From assembly GCF_047495875.1 (NCBI RefSeq), contig NC_092467.1, positions 21,595,066 through 21,659,065 of the forward strand: a DNA stretch of 64,000 nucleotides, written 5' to 3'. The position numbers were made by a program, and so were the translations under genes. Shown here one piece after another: positions 27,301-42,300 of the stretch; positions within the stretch are counted from its first letter, which is position 1; every line of letters starts with the position of its first letter. The notes below the pieces were generated by a model, which had not been told where the DNA came from, ran no database searches, and saw only the letters and a program-made list of their open reading frames with translations. Source of the DNA: Pithys albifrons albifrons (Eukaryota; Chordata; Aves; Passeriformes; Thamnophilidae).

Positions 27301-30300
27301 GACTGCATGTGTTATCATATTGTGAACTATGTAACTGTAGAAGTGCAGTCAGTTTTGGGAGAGGAAGTTGGTGACCACCAGCTGCACAACATTTTATAAG
27401 TCAAGAGGATAAATCACTTCTTTTTAATTAGGCATCAAAGTCCATATCTTTGCAAGGTACAAAATTATGTAAGGCAAGTAAGTTGCCAGAGTAATTTCAG
27501 GTGACTTTGTCTTTTGATACTGATTTCGATTTTTTTAATTGGTGTGAATGTTATGGATAGCCACTTTGTGCCATTCACTAATTGAATTAGCTACCTAAAA
27601 GTTAAAATGTTAATTTTGTAGTATCAGTTTCTCAAAAGTACAGTATGGTTTTCTCTTCAAGGGCAAGAAGACCAAAAAAAACTGTGGAGGAACTGACCGT
27701 TGTGACTGAATGACTCTTACTGTAATAATGAAATTATTTAGAAATGCTGAATGACCCTTTTACAGGCTAATGTCAAGTCATTTAGCATAAAAAATAAGAG
27801 TAAACTTAAGAAACATGCAGTTGTTAAGGCAGATTGACCCAAACGCATCAGTACTTTCCATAGATTGTTGTTAGTTCCTGATGCAGAGAAAATAAAACCT
27901 GTGATGTGACTCTGGGTGCTTAGACTTGGAAATGTGAATAGTTTTAGAACGAAAGGGAAACGCATCTTGAAGTAGTTCTCAGCAAGCTGGATCAAAATGG
28001 ACATAAATCTGATTAAGGCACTGGCTACACCGTTCTCAAGCTTTGTCACAGGCAAGAAGAGACTGCTGTGTCCGTAACCACTGTTGGAACAAAGTTCATG
28101 GAAATGCACAGTGTAATAACTAATTGCTTATGGCAGGACTTTCAGAAATCTGGCTCTGCCCTTTAGTAATTATTTCTTGGAGCAATTCAGAAGAGTGGAG
28201 TAGTTACCACTGCAAAAGAAAAACTGAATCAGCAGGAATGCCTGCTGATCAGTATCAATCTATAAGAAGTAACTTTCTTTTTTTAAATACCAGTCCCTCA
28301 AAAAGCAGTGCTAATCAAGGTTTTTCAGCATGGAGATCATGAAACTGTCTCTGTACTATAGTGAGTGATTCAAGTGTTCAGTCTGGAAGATTCCTGGCAA
28401 TAACACGATTTAAGAAATTGCAAGAGTTTGAGTATTGGAATTGTGGAAACACAGAATTACATTCTCTGGAGTGAAAGTTTTCCTGCAAAGAAAACTGCTT
28501 TGAGTTTTGTATGTGCCAGCAAGTTAGTTCTTGGCACTGAGGAAAGTGTAACTTCAGTCACTGTAGGGGGACATGACTGAGCTTATTCAAGTTACACCTT
28601 TTTAGTGGTGTAAGTTTCTTTAGTTTGGGCAAAGGATGTGAGATAATTTTCATTGGTAATTACTGACATCTTTTAGAGAAAATGATGGATCTGTAGCTGG
28701 ATGATTTAGAGGTGGTTGCTCTTGGTGCAGTTTCACAGCAGACTAGTGAGCAGGGTTCTGCTTACTTTATTAGACTTTCAGTTTTGGAGAATTGTAACAC
28801 AACTGCAGGAGGTTTGAATCAGAACAGTGCTTTCTTACAAAGACCCTGGAAAGATGGGTAGTGAAATTGTTACCTGGCTTTTTTTCCTTTTTTTTTTTTT
28901 GATAGCCCTGGAAATTATTCATCTGGTGTCTTTAGCATAACATGGCAGAAACATTATGTTAGTGTTTGAGACTAAGAGACTAGAACAGACAGAGGCTTCA
29001 AGAAAGTGCTCAGTGTGTGTGTTGTTACTTACCTTGCTGCTTTTTCAGAGTAATACTTGGCTTTATCATAGTCATGTAGGGCCAGAGAGCCTGTACAAAC
29101 CTGTAGGAACAGTAGTGGTTCGAAACTTAAAAGGACACATGCAGCCACACAGTCCACTAAAAATTCTTGTTGGAGTTGGGAAGCAGGTGCAGTGGTTTGG
29201 GGAGAATGCAGTTCTGCAGCAAATCTAAAGTACCTAAATATGGGCTATGCAAACTATGTATTTCAGGACTAGTATTTTCAGGGTTTTTCCTTGGCAATAT
29301 AAGACCCCAAAATGCTCATTTTTGTGTATTTCACTATTTCTGATAATCACTTGATAAAGTTGCAGTCTTATGCCTGGGTGTTAGAATATATTAATGTATA
29401 AAAACAGAATATGGAGGTTAAAGTAAATAGCTCCAAGTTAATCCCTTTCGTAGCAAAGGTACAAAAGAGTGCTGGGAAATGTTTCTGTTGGAACAGTTTG
29501 TTCAAAACCCACTTTCGTCTCTTGAATTTTTTCACTATAATGCTGCTATGTGGCCTCAGAACAACATCATGTGACATGTTTTTGAATGATCCTGACATTG
29601 TATTTTTTACTTATTTCCATGAAGAGCACTGCAGTGAGGTCAGATGAATGTTTTAATGAGGGAAGTAACTGGAGTTCAATATTCTTGTTTCGTTGTTATT
29701 TCACCCCAAATGTAAATTCATCTCTTTCCATTCAGACTAAATTATTTAAGGCTACCTCATTAAGATGATTTCTTCCCTTATTTTATGCATGTGAATCATC
29801 ATTAAATTATTACTTCATTTAAATCCCCAACATTTTTTCTTCTATGTATTTAAATGTTTTAAATTAAATTATTATTTTCTTTCAATTTCATTCAGAAAAC
29901 CAGTCACTTAAATACAGTTTGAATAAATAAGGTAAAACAACTCAAGAAAAGAATGTTAGATAACTACCTGCCTTTTTCTCAGATGCAAATTTGTGCTCAC
30001 TGCTGAGCCTATGTTACCCTGACTGTGTTAACTTGAGTTTTGGCACCTGCTGATGGAAACAGGCTTTCTGTTGTCCAGGTTAAATCCTCTCCCCAGGTGT
30101 CTTTAAGCTCTTGCGTGTTGTTACAGCTGCATCTACATCAAACCCATGGCCTGTTTGGTTCCCCTGGGTGCGAGGCCGGTGGTGCCCCCCAAGGGCCACA
30201 GTCCCTGAGCGCGGGCAGTGATGGCCCAGGGCAAAGCTCAGCCATCCCATGCTGTTTGTAGGACTGAGTTAAGAGCTGAACTACATGGCTGATCATCCCT

Positions 30301-33300
30301 GAAAGGCTGTATTTGAACTGCAGCATTGTCTCAGGCCAGTTTTGATGTGCTGTCACTACTTTTGTAAGTCATTTGTAGGAATATCCCCAGTGATTCTCTT
30401 GCTTTGTGCAAAGTTACTTTGTTTAGAAGAAACTGAAGCACTTTTCTGGTAGTGAAAGCATTCCAGTACTCTTCCAGCATTAATGACCTATTTAACAAGC
30501 ATCTTAGCTCCATATAAACCTGAATATGTGCAGATAAATGTAAATAATAATAGATTTATAACAAAATTGGATCCTACTGTTTTTAAATGAGCTCAGTATT
30601 TTAGTTTCATATTTTAGAAAGTATAGCTATATTTTATGTTTTCAGACGTTGCATTTGAGTGGAAAGAAAATTATCCTTTTCCATGGGGAGGTGGCAGGTC
30701 AAGGTCTAAGTAGAAATTTAAATATTTGAAGGTACAAAGCCTGTATTTTGCCTTGAGGCTGTTTACTTCCCTTCACGTCAAGCCTTACCCAATTACTAGT
30801 GCAGTCAATTGAAAAACTTGCATTATCTCAATAACCTCTGGATCTTGTCTGTAGTACACATGGAATTCATTGTGGTAGTCTTGTCTTCATTTTAGCGACA
30901 AGGGAATAGAAAGAAAACTTGCAAAATACTGTAGTTCTGAATAACTCTTACCTGATTTTAGAATGTGTTAGGTTGTATTTTGTGCTGAACTATATGACAG
31001 TTGTAATATTAAATGTCAGAAAACATTCTCATGAAAAGGTGATACATAATAATTTGCAACAACAGGGGCCATGGGGAACTACATGATTACAGAAACTGAA
31101 ATGGGCAGCTGTATCTTTAATAAAAGGTATTAAATGTAGTTAAAAGTTTTGTAAAGTCTGGGTTAAAAAGTATGATTGCTTGACTCTGAGTTAGTTTCAT
31201 CAAAAATAGTTTGGGCAGCACACTTTATTGAGTACAGGTATGACAGTCACATCAATGATGCTCATATGTGTCTGTTAAATTGTCAAAATTGTGTGAGCCT
31301 GGCATGGCAGGTTTGAGGGGATGCTGACATTTTCGTTCAACTTCTATATTATTAGAGGAATCTCTTTCGTATGTATTTATTTTGCAAATTACTTATTCTT
31401 TGGTTTGTTGCTACATTTTTTAAGTGAGTCTTGTGTTCTCCTCTAAGGTGGGGCTTCTACAAAATGTTGAGATATGGTTTCCAAACCATTCTGTCCAGCC
31501 CATGCACAGTTAAGCAAAACACTAAAATTCTGTGGTAGAGTCATTTTTATTGGGGTGGAAGGAAGCTCATAGTGAAGTGGAAGAGAAATTAGGTCATTTT
31601 GTTCATGGTATTTTTAACTTTGTAAAACAAAGCTTGTTGGTCATACCTATTGAGCATATGTGTATAGATTGTCCCTGATAGCAGATTGTTTTAACTAGTA
31701 TAGAATTTCCATTTAAAGGAAGTCACTGGAGAGTTTTATTTTTTCTTTATGGGTTTATATAAATTTATCTAGTACTTAAAATATATGTGATTATATTGTA
31801 ATACAATTCAGGAAAAATGTCTGGATAACCATGGCTAGTATTTAGCTGGGGGATGTCACTTGCAAAGGCAAATGTAGTGAGATGTTTTCCTTTGTCTCTG
31901 TAGTTATCAGAGACTGTTACAGACGATTGCTGTACTCGAGGCTCAACGTACTCAAGCAGTTCAAGACCTTGAAAGTTTAGGCAGACACCAGAGAGAAGCA
32001 CTGAAAGATCCTATTGGATTTGTGGAAAGACTCCAGAAGAAGGTATTTCTATGGGCTTTTCCTAAGTCTTACTTGGAATTTTTTTTTAATAACTAGTCAT
32101 TCATCATATATAAAAATTGGAGAATAGGTGTACATATACTTGCATAAAGATTTTGAGTTTAAAGTCCTTTATCTGCTGAGCAACAACAGCCCTTTGATTT
32201 CTTCTTAGATCTGTAAGTTATAGATCTTCAATGATTTTATTAGATACACATTCTTCCCTTTTTTTTGTATGTAGAAATGTAATTTTTTAATTTCTAATTG
32301 TAATGTAAGTATTTTTACAACCTGAAATCTGCAGGTGACTGAAAGTATCAGATAAATCATTTCTAATTTTTCTCATTTGAGAAATGAAATGTTGTGCTTT
32401 GAGTGAAGTTAGTGGGGTATTTTTTAAAGAACAGGAAATGTAGTTCATAACCTAAACACAAAAGGAATGCTAGAAAACATAGCTGAGTTACAGTAAACAG
32501 AATATTGTCTGGTAGAGGAGAATTCATTTTGCTAAGGAAACATTTTCTTGTCAAGCTTTAAAAAAACCCTGTAGTAACAGGAATTCTGAAAAAGTGTTTT
32601 CAGCTTGAATATTGCTGGGGCATCTGCCAGTGACAAACACAGCTGACCTTCTAGTCTGGTAGCAACATGTTCTATTTCAGTGAAGAATGAAGTTGGTGTT
32701 TTATGGTGCTCTTTTCCTAGGTTTGTAGAAACCTAGGTCTGATGGAAGCCTGGTGGTTTCTGTAGTTGTCTTTCTGTTACATTTTGAGATGAGTTAATAG
32801 CATGTATGATGTAAGTGTAGCATTTTATAATCATTTTATGGGAGAATACTGAAGATAATTAAACTATCTGGCGTGGTTTTGTCTCAAAAGCAAAGGTCTT
32901 ACAGTTGACCTTTAGCTAAAGAGGTGCAACAGTTTTGTTCTAGGCATAATACAGTAAAACCAGTGTAAAATAGACATTGATTTTAGGTTTATCAGATAAT
33001 AAAACTCCCTATCTTGTGGGTTGCTGTGTTAAGAAGGGTACAGATACTGAGTTTAATAAAAGGCAGATAGACAGTAACAGGATATTGAAGCTGGAACCAC
33101 CTGATTTCAGCTGTGAAATACACTCTTCAAAGTTTTATGCTGAATAAGCCATCATTGACCGTGCCGCTGCATATTTTATGTGCACTGTTGTGTGTTATTC
33201 TTGAAAGATGCCTTCTCTTTAAAAAGATTGTGTGCTGCATGGCACTTCAAAAGTTCTGATTTTCAATTCTGCTGTTGCCTAAAAGCAATATTGGGTTTTC

Positions 33301-36300
33301 ATAGTGTTTCAGCATTTGTAGCTTTTGTTTGGATAGAGAGCAATAGTGTTAAATATTGCTTTTTACTTTTTGTTCTTGTTTTTTCAGGTTGATATGGGTC
33401 TTCCATATCCTCAGAGAGTTGTTCAGCTCCCTGAGATTGCCTGGGACCAATACACCACTAGCCTTGGAAACTTTGAGAGAGAATTCAAAAACCGAAAACG
33501 TAACAGTAGGAGAGTGAAGCTGATTTATGACAAAGGTAAAGGAAAGTGGGCATGTGTTACTAACAAGAAATGACCAGCGGGGATGTTTAATAATTCTTTC
33601 TTTGTTGCTTACAGTAGGTATACCTGCAAGACCAAAAAGTCCTTTGGATCCCAAGAAGGATGGAGAGTCTGTTTCGTACTCTGTCTTGCCTTTAAGTGAT
33701 GGTCCAGAAGGTTCTACAAACAGTCGTCCACAGGTAGTTACTGAAAAGGAAAGAAAAAAAATCTACAGAATAGTAATTTTTAATATTCTCTTTTTCAATA
33801 TGAGTATGTGAATAATCTTAACTGCTACTTCAGATGTTCATGTTGGTGATGATGTGTCATTCATTTACTCAAATCTGAAAACTTACCTTTGGTTTAGGCA
33901 AATTTTATTTTAAATTCTCATGCATTTATTTGGTTTGGTTTTGGTTTTACTTAGGTAGGAAAAGGGTTCCAATGAATTTATCCTAACCATACTTTCTCTA
34001 AACACGTATTCCATTTTATTTCCTCTATTTGAGCAGATGATAAGAGGGCGACTTTGTGATGAGACCAAACCTGAAACTTTTAACCAGCTGTGGACTGTAG
34101 AGGAACAGGTAATGGGAAACTCTTTAATTTTGTATCTGTGATAACATGCGTGAGTGTAGAAGGAAATTGCATAGCAATGTTTATAGCACTTGGGAGATCA
34201 GAGTCACATGTATGTAGATACTTACCTCTTGACAACTCATACCTCTACTAGGAAGTATGTATTTATTCTTTTTCATTGTTGATTTAGAAAAAACTTGAGC
34301 AATTGCTTTTGAAGTATCCACCAGAGGAAGTAGAGTCCCGACGGTGGCAGAAGATCGCTGATGAACTGGGAAATAGAACAGCAAAACAGGTAACAAGTAA
34401 AACACTTGGAGAAGTAATCCCTTTTCTTGACTTTATTTTTTTAAATATCAGTAAAGAAAATAGAATATCTTTCCAGTAACCACTTTGTCTTAAAAATGTA
34501 GCAGCAAAGCCTGCATTTCACTAATAACAATGCAACTCTTATGCTTGATCTCAAATATAAAATATTTAAAGTGCCCCAAAGCCCATGATAAAGCTACCAG
34601 TTGTTCATTAGATTTTGACAGCATGCATTTAATTCTACACAGAAAGTGTAATGACACTAACTGTGCTCAAGCTGAGTTACACTCGAGTGCTGAATTTCCT
34701 GCTCCTCCCTACTATAGAATCAGCAGATGTGAATATCACAGAGAGAAGAATTAGTTTTGTACCGGGGCCAAGATCCACAAAATAACAGATGTGGAGATGG
34801 CAAGTATTTCCATATCTGACTTGTTGGAATTTATCCCCTAAAATGACAGAATTTCTCCATTTTGACCAGGAATAAAAGTCTTGATGTTCTGTGTTTACAG
34901 TATTCGAATTTCTTCTATTTCATTTGTGTGCTTTCGGGTAGCAGTGTAGTTAAGTATTTAAGGATACAGGATTACCTCATCTCTAATCATATTTATACTT
35001 ACAGGTTTATTTTTCCATACCTGAAAACATTAAGACATACTTAAGTAAAATGGAGACATACTTTCTGTAGGGTAAATATGTATAATGTATGTGTGAGTTA
35101 AGAGTGTAAGAGTGAGTTAAGTTTAGCTCCAACAGGGAGCAAAATACTAAACCTTTCTATAGCAGTTTTTTCTAGATTTTTTGTCTCTATGTAAAGAACA
35201 GCAATTTTTTTTCTCTGAAAGCCATCAAAAATGTCTGGAAATAGTAATGCAGTGTTGCAAGACAGGTACCAGTTAGATTAGTTGTCACAAAGTAGAAATG
35301 GAGGATTTCTTGTCCTAATGTTTTGAACCAGTGTAGGTAGCAATGCTGGCAAAACTGTGAAGTGAAGACCAGTTACATTTTATTTGACAGCTAATTGTTG
35401 CATGTTGGTTTTTTCCTAGGTTGCCAGTAGAGTACAAAAATATTTTATTAAACTGACTAAAGCCGGTATTCCAGTTCCAGGAAGAACTCCAAACCTATAT
35501 TTATATTCCAAAAAGGTGAGACAATATTACAGAAGAAATTCTGTATTTCTCTTCGCATTTATGTGAATGTTGAGTTGAAATAATTATTCTTAATAGATTT
35601 AAGTCTTGATAAATATAATCTTACTAGCTAGTTTCACCTTGCATGTATTTCTTACTTAGTAAAGTAATCCTTTTCTTCTGCCAGTAGCACTGTGGACTGA
35701 GGTGGATGTTAATTCTAGTTTTCACACTGACAACTCTTGAGGACATGAAGTGTCAGAAAAGAGAACGTAGTGGTTAGATGGCAAACTGAACTAAGGTTGA
35801 ATTATGGCCCTAGGATACTTTTTCCTCATTTGTAAATACACTACAATTGATCAAGACGTGATAATGAAAACCCTGTTAGAAGATAAGCCCTCTGAATTAG
35901 CACAACTGTAGGCTTAAGACTGAAATATCATGTTTTATTTTGAGCTGCAACATAATGATTAAAGTAGTATGGTCATATAAATGACCACTAAAATACAGTG
36001 CTTTTCCTGATCCTGGAATGGATGAGAAAATATTATGGTCCTAAGAAATCTGAATTTTTAAGAGAGAAGACTGTGCAGACCAGTCACGTATTTTGATTTA
36101 ACTAATGTGGTACTCTTGGTTACTGATGAGGACCACAGGCATTTGAAGAGGGCAGTCTCAGGTTTTGGGGGGGGGGTTGTTTGTTTTTTTTTGGAGTTTT
36201 GTTTGTTTCCACAGTATTTACAAAAGTTCCTTAAAACTCCATTTTGTCGAGTAACATTCCATTTTTTTTTGTCCAGTTGTCCATGGTGTTTTACGATTAA

Positions 36301-39300
36301 GAATAGAGAAAGCCTTACATTGGTTCTGCAAAAAGACAAATTTGCAGATTGTGTCCCTTAAAAGATTGGAAACAAAAGTTACTGCCAGAGGGACAATAGA
36401 AAGATCTACCACAGCTCATGTCTAATGATTTAAAATGCTAGACACCCCCAGTTGTCTCCTGGTATTCTCTGAAGTTACTGCACACAATAACTGCTCATAT
36501 TGGAGGCTTTCCAGTTTGCCTTCCATCACGGTAATACCATTTTATTTTCACCAGAATTTTAATCTACTATTCTGCCCTATAAACAGAGGCAGGGAAAGTG
36601 CAGATATGCTTGTCTGCCACCTTGTCTATTGGAAAAGTGCTTTCTGGCAGAAGAACCAAAAAACCAGCTGGAAACACTGATACCTTAAATACTGTGGTGA
36701 GATTCATGTGCCAGAATTCTGAATTACTTGTACAGCTGGGGCTAATTTCTGTTATATAACATAAAAATACTGTGGAGCTAATTTCAAAAGGTGTTGAAGA
36801 TTTAGTTCTGGAAATTGTAATTCTTCGAGTTCTTTATGACACTCGACAACTTTTAATCACCTGTGTCACATCTTTTCTTCTTTCCTCTTAGTTTTAGTTG
36901 GAAAGACTGTTTAATTACAGAATGTGTGCAATTCTGCCAGGCAGCTGATCACTATATTTGATAGTGGGAATTCTTACTCAGTACATGTGGGACATTTTAA
37001 CTATATTGTTCAGTAATTCACACAGTGATCCATGAAGCTCTTTAACCCTACTATTCTGAGTACAAACACAATATAACCAAGAGTAAAACATATTTTCTTT
37101 AAAACTTAAATTCTCATACTACAACGGTAGCACTCCCATCCCACAGAGTTTTCTTAGGCTTATATGTAGAACAAATGTAATCCTTAGGTCTGTTTTCGCA
37201 GTGTGATTCATACCCTTGTTACCACGTTGTGCGAGTAGGGTCACTGTGCCCTGGTCTGTACTGAGGCAGCATCTCCGTTTTGTATTTGTAAGAAATACAG
37301 CAGAAAAGTCAGACAAATGGTGTATGTGAGGGAATTGAGCTCTCAGGCTGCTAATATATCTGTCTACTTAGAGCACAGATTGACAGCACTGTACCAGGCT
37401 GCAGTTATTTCCAAGTCTCCAGTGGAGATAATGTGTCAGAAAGGAAGTGCAAGAGAGTATTGGCGGCCTGGGTCATGCTTATGTTATGCTTGTCCTAATT
37501 TTGATATTGAGTCTGCACATACACTGTAACTGCAGCATATCTGCTTTAGTGCCAATAATAGAACTATGAGAACTGGATGCTGATACTTAAATCACATATC
37601 TGTGGGGAAATAGTAAACATAGATATATTTAATGTAAGGAATTGTGTCAAAAGGGATGCTTCACAAGAAAATACTTGCATTTCTCCATGGGGATTGTCCA
37701 GGATGTTTTTTTTTAATGGTTATTGGAGAGGTGAGAAGCCTCTTCGGTTCTTCAATATCTTGTTGAAGTTGCCTTGTGTATCTATCTACTCACATGACAT
37801 AATGTCTTTTCTGACAAGTGATACAGGAAATTAAGCAGGATGCATGAGTTTATTTTCCTGTATAATCATTATCTACTGTGGGTGAAAATACAACTACAGC
37901 AGAGATTTAGGACTCTAGAATTCAGTTCTTCAATTATGGCTTATCATTTTCAGGTTATTGTTTATGTAATATCATTAGTGCACCTGCTTTTAAGCTTAAT
38001 CCAGAAGATACATTTCCCAGAGGAGAAATGATTTTTAACTGTCTGCTCTTAAGTAGTATTTTAGTTCATTCTTTACCAGAGGTAGATCATGTTAAAAAGA
38101 GAATTCAGATCCTCAGTTAAATCCTAGATTATGACTGTATGCCTGACAGTGCTACTATATAAGCATAGACAGTTTTCCTTTCTTGATTTCCAGATCTAGT
38201 ATTGAATGCAGATCTGTTTTCTCTTAACATAAAATGTAAATCGCAGTGTCAGCTCAAGCTGAAATACCATCTGACCTTATACATGGAAGTATTTTGGAGG
38301 GGTTTGAAATCTTAAGGGAAACCCTGAAAGCAGCAAAACAGTGGAAAAACTAACACAGTTGGAAATAGTACATTAGTCTTAGAAAAAAATGCTGTTTTCT
38401 TTTGTGCACTGCAGTAGCTCTGCAGATCAGAGGTACCAGACTTCATGTCTTCTCTTTAGAGTGAATGAAGCTAACCTCAATTCCTAGTGATACTTTTGTC
38501 TGCATAAGATACATTCCATCTAAGATAATTTGTGCTATCTTTGCCTTTACTTTAAGTTATGCACAACTGTAAAATAATGGAAGATCCCTCTTTAGCGGTT
38601 GAATCCCTCTTTAGAGATAAATGGTTGTACTGTATACTGCATGTTTATAATACAATATATTACATGTAATGTTCTGGTATATGAACCTTCTGGGGTAAAA
38701 GCTCTTGCTACAAATAGAGAAAATACTTACTATGGCAAGTATTCCTTACGCTTTATCTGTGTAACAGAAGCTCGGCACAGTGTAAGACATTCTTCTCTTT
38801 TATTCTTCTTTAAAAAGCCATGTTTCATACTTATGTTTTTTGATTCACACTATTTTTTTTAAATTGAGGAATGTGAGATTTGACATCAAAAATGTCAAAT
38901 TGCTAGTCTGGATAGTAGCTCAGTAAAAAGTTGAGTCAGTTTCATTCACCCCAAATTCTTCTTTTAGATATTAATTACTCCTCCATTGGGGAATAAGTAA
39001 TAGGGGCTGAGTGCCTTTTACAACTGGCATGCACTCTACACCATCAGGCAGCATTAAATTTGAAAGGTTTTAGATATGCACTAATGGAGTAATTTATCTC
39101 AACTAATATTTTTTAGGTTCCTTTTCTATGCAGTGATGACGAAAAAGAACCTTCAGAGAGCAGTTCCTTCTATCCCTTAGAAACCTCTTTTATGCCTTAC
39201 CTGTCTTGGACTAGGAAAGAAATATGGACAATTACCCTGCACTTAGATTTTTATTCTTTTTTAAGGCACAAATAGAAGTTTATGATAAGTGTTGAGCATG

Positions 39301-42300
39301 GACTGGTGTCGTGGGCTCTTGGACCTGTGCAAAACTTACTACTTTGTTTAGTCTCAAACTTACACCATTGAAAGTTTTTTAATATTTTTCTGCTTCCATT
39401 CTCAGTCCTGAAAACTGTAACAGCCTTACTTTGTGTTTTTCTCTTGTTGTCAGTCTCAGCTGTTTAGATGGTTGGGGGTTTATGGTAAGGGTCTTTCTTG
39501 CTGCATTTTTACCAAACTGTTGCACTGGTCATGTGATTTCACTTGTTGTGGGGGAGAGGAACTCCAGCAACTTCAGCTGTGTGAGGCTCTGATAGAGAGA
39601 TTTAAGTAAAAATAATTGGGAAGGTGATAGATTGTTCAGTGCAAGACCACAATTTTCTGGCAAGGTTTTATCAATCAGGATTATTTAAATCATAACCAAG
39701 GAATGTTTTTAAAAATATATCATTTTTTCACTCTAGTCATCAAGTAGACGGCAACATCCTTTAAATAAACATCTTTTTAAACCTTCAACTTTCATGACAT
39801 CTCATGAACCTCCAGTTTATATGGATGAAGATGATGACAGATGCAGTTTCCACAGCCATATGGATACTGTAGCAGAAGAGGAAGTATCGGTATGTCATTT
39901 AAATCAGAGGATGTCTTGCTTACTCTCATTTTGACCTTGTTTAGTGAATAATATGAGGCTTAGACATTTTCATTATAAAATAAATGTCATCAAGAAAGTA
40001 TTAAATTGTAACAACATTCATGAACCATTTTGAATTATAAACACATCACGAATATAAAGGCTTCCAATAGCAAAATATTTAGCAAGTCTGTGAAAGAAGT
40101 CCTACAAACAGTTTTGTCCTGAGATAGCTCAAAGTTTTAGTTGACTATTTTCAAAAAGTGATCTAGGATTAGACAAGTTATAATAATGTAAACTATATAG
40201 TTGGGATTCTGGTCAAAGATATGTTTTAGAAAAGTTATGTAGAGCTCTGGTAAAATTCAAATGCTATTCATTGCTTTTTGTTACCTTTTACTCTCTGCAT
40301 TAATTATGGATTTTGTACAATCCGCTTCAAAGTGTGAACTAACAGACTGACTTGTCAATCAACAAGCAAATTTGTGTATTCTTAGAGGCAAATTCTGGTA
40401 GACATCCTAACACAGTGAATTACTGCATTGTGGAGTGTGCTGCTTTCCTAGTTTATCACGTGCAATACTCTATAAGAATTTAGGCAAATATCATTCCCAT
40501 TTCCACAAAGAATCGTAGAGGTAATAGATCCTACTGCTAGTTTGCTGGGTAAGTGTCACCGTTGGTGGGAATTACTGTGGTTTTCCTGTGCTCTGACACC
40601 TTGGGTGTGAAAAGCTTGTTGCATGACAGAAATATTGAGGCCACCCACTCCAAGTCCATTCATTTTCTTTATTGACTTTTTTGCCTGCACTTCCTTAATT
40701 ATTATATTTACTCATATGTTTCTCAGTCCTAAATCTCATTTTCACTCACATTCTGAATTCTCTCTCTGATGATCTTTTAGTTTATCTACAGACATTGCTG
40801 GTAACTTCACATATTCCAGTAAGAACCTTAAAGAGCCTGGAAAGCAAAAGGCATTATTACAAGAGGTGCAGTGGAACTGTTTTTGAGCAAATTTGCTTTT
40901 GTTCTGTATTGCTTTTAAATACATACTTTCTGGTTTGAACAGTTTTCTAAAACATTTTGGTTTTGCATGGTGTCCTAGCTCAAAAATATGAGCACCATAA
41001 ATCAACTGGAATTTATTCTAATTGGTCAGAAGTTGCTGTTTCACATTCTTGCAGTGATAATGGTGGACTTGTACTTCCTTCCCCCCACCTTTTTTTTTAA
41101 TTTGGCATAATCTTTTCTCTCTTCACTAGTGCAGCATTTCCAGATGGATATATTTGTTACTTGAACTAATGTAGAAAGACACAGGTGAGCTCAGTCCCCA
41201 TTATCAGTGCAAAATGAAAGCAATTTGGAAGCAAAAAAAGATTATAAACTATATTCAAAATGAATGTACATGGTTCTGTTCTAATGTTACAAGTCAGGTC
41301 TCTTAATGACAGTCACTGTATTGGAGAAAAATACTTTCCATCATGGTGCAGAAGAAATGCAGTGTGGCAAGAAAATGAGGGATTTTTTGACTTCACAGTG
41401 GAATTAGCAGGTGCTGTTCCTGTGTAAAGACAAAAGATTTTGCCTGAATGTTACCAGTCAGCTTGACTGGCATAACTATTCCTGAAAAATTATATTTTGG
41501 TAGAAATGAGTTATTTCCAAGTGAAGACACATTATTCCCAACAGAGTTAATTTACTTTTCAGTTATGATTTCTTAATTTTGTGAATAGTCTAATTATTCT
41601 AGGATACAGCTACTTACTATTGCAGAATTAATTGTCCACACAGGGAGTATTAAACCATACTTTATTCAAAATACAGTTATTTTGTAACAGGCAATTTTTG
41701 TCAGAAAAACTTGAGATTTGCATAGAAGGTAAATTGTGTTTTATACTAAGAGAATGTAGCTTATCACCACACAACTGAATCATGTCTTTTGACCATAATT
41801 TTTCTGCACATTTGCAGTCTAGTCCTCTATGTAGGTTCATAATTACAATTAAATAATTGATAAGGCCTTTGGCAATTTAATACTAAAGCGCAAGACTCTT
41901 TCCCTCACTTCCTTTAATAAACTTACTGAATAATACAGGATCTGCAGTCTTCACAGATTCTTAAAAAGAAATTTTGCATTTAGTCTACATTAAAAGAATT
42001 TCAATTACTCTCTTATAGTTGTTTTCCCTACCTGTACATTCCTATTGGTGTAGGATCTGAAAACTGCTCTTTGTCAGTAAAGACTCATCATCTTTGAAAA
42101 CAGGTGACACCTACCAAGTGCAGCTGCTGCAATAAAACAGTTGTCTTGAAAGGAGCATCTGAATTAGAGCTTCTGTTCTTTCATAACAGAGAAATCCTCA
42201 ATCCTTGTTGAGGGAAACTAGATGAGAAAACACAAAAATCATGTGTCTGTTGAAAAATCAAGACCCATTTGCTGTAAATCTGGCACAACCCATAGGGAGA

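Noticed and set aside
27738..28109. 123-codon minus-strand frame in the large ZZZ3 intron
   Set aside because: It is the longest non-exonic frame, but such lengths are expected by chance in a window this size; no domain, start context or polyadenylation signal supports it.
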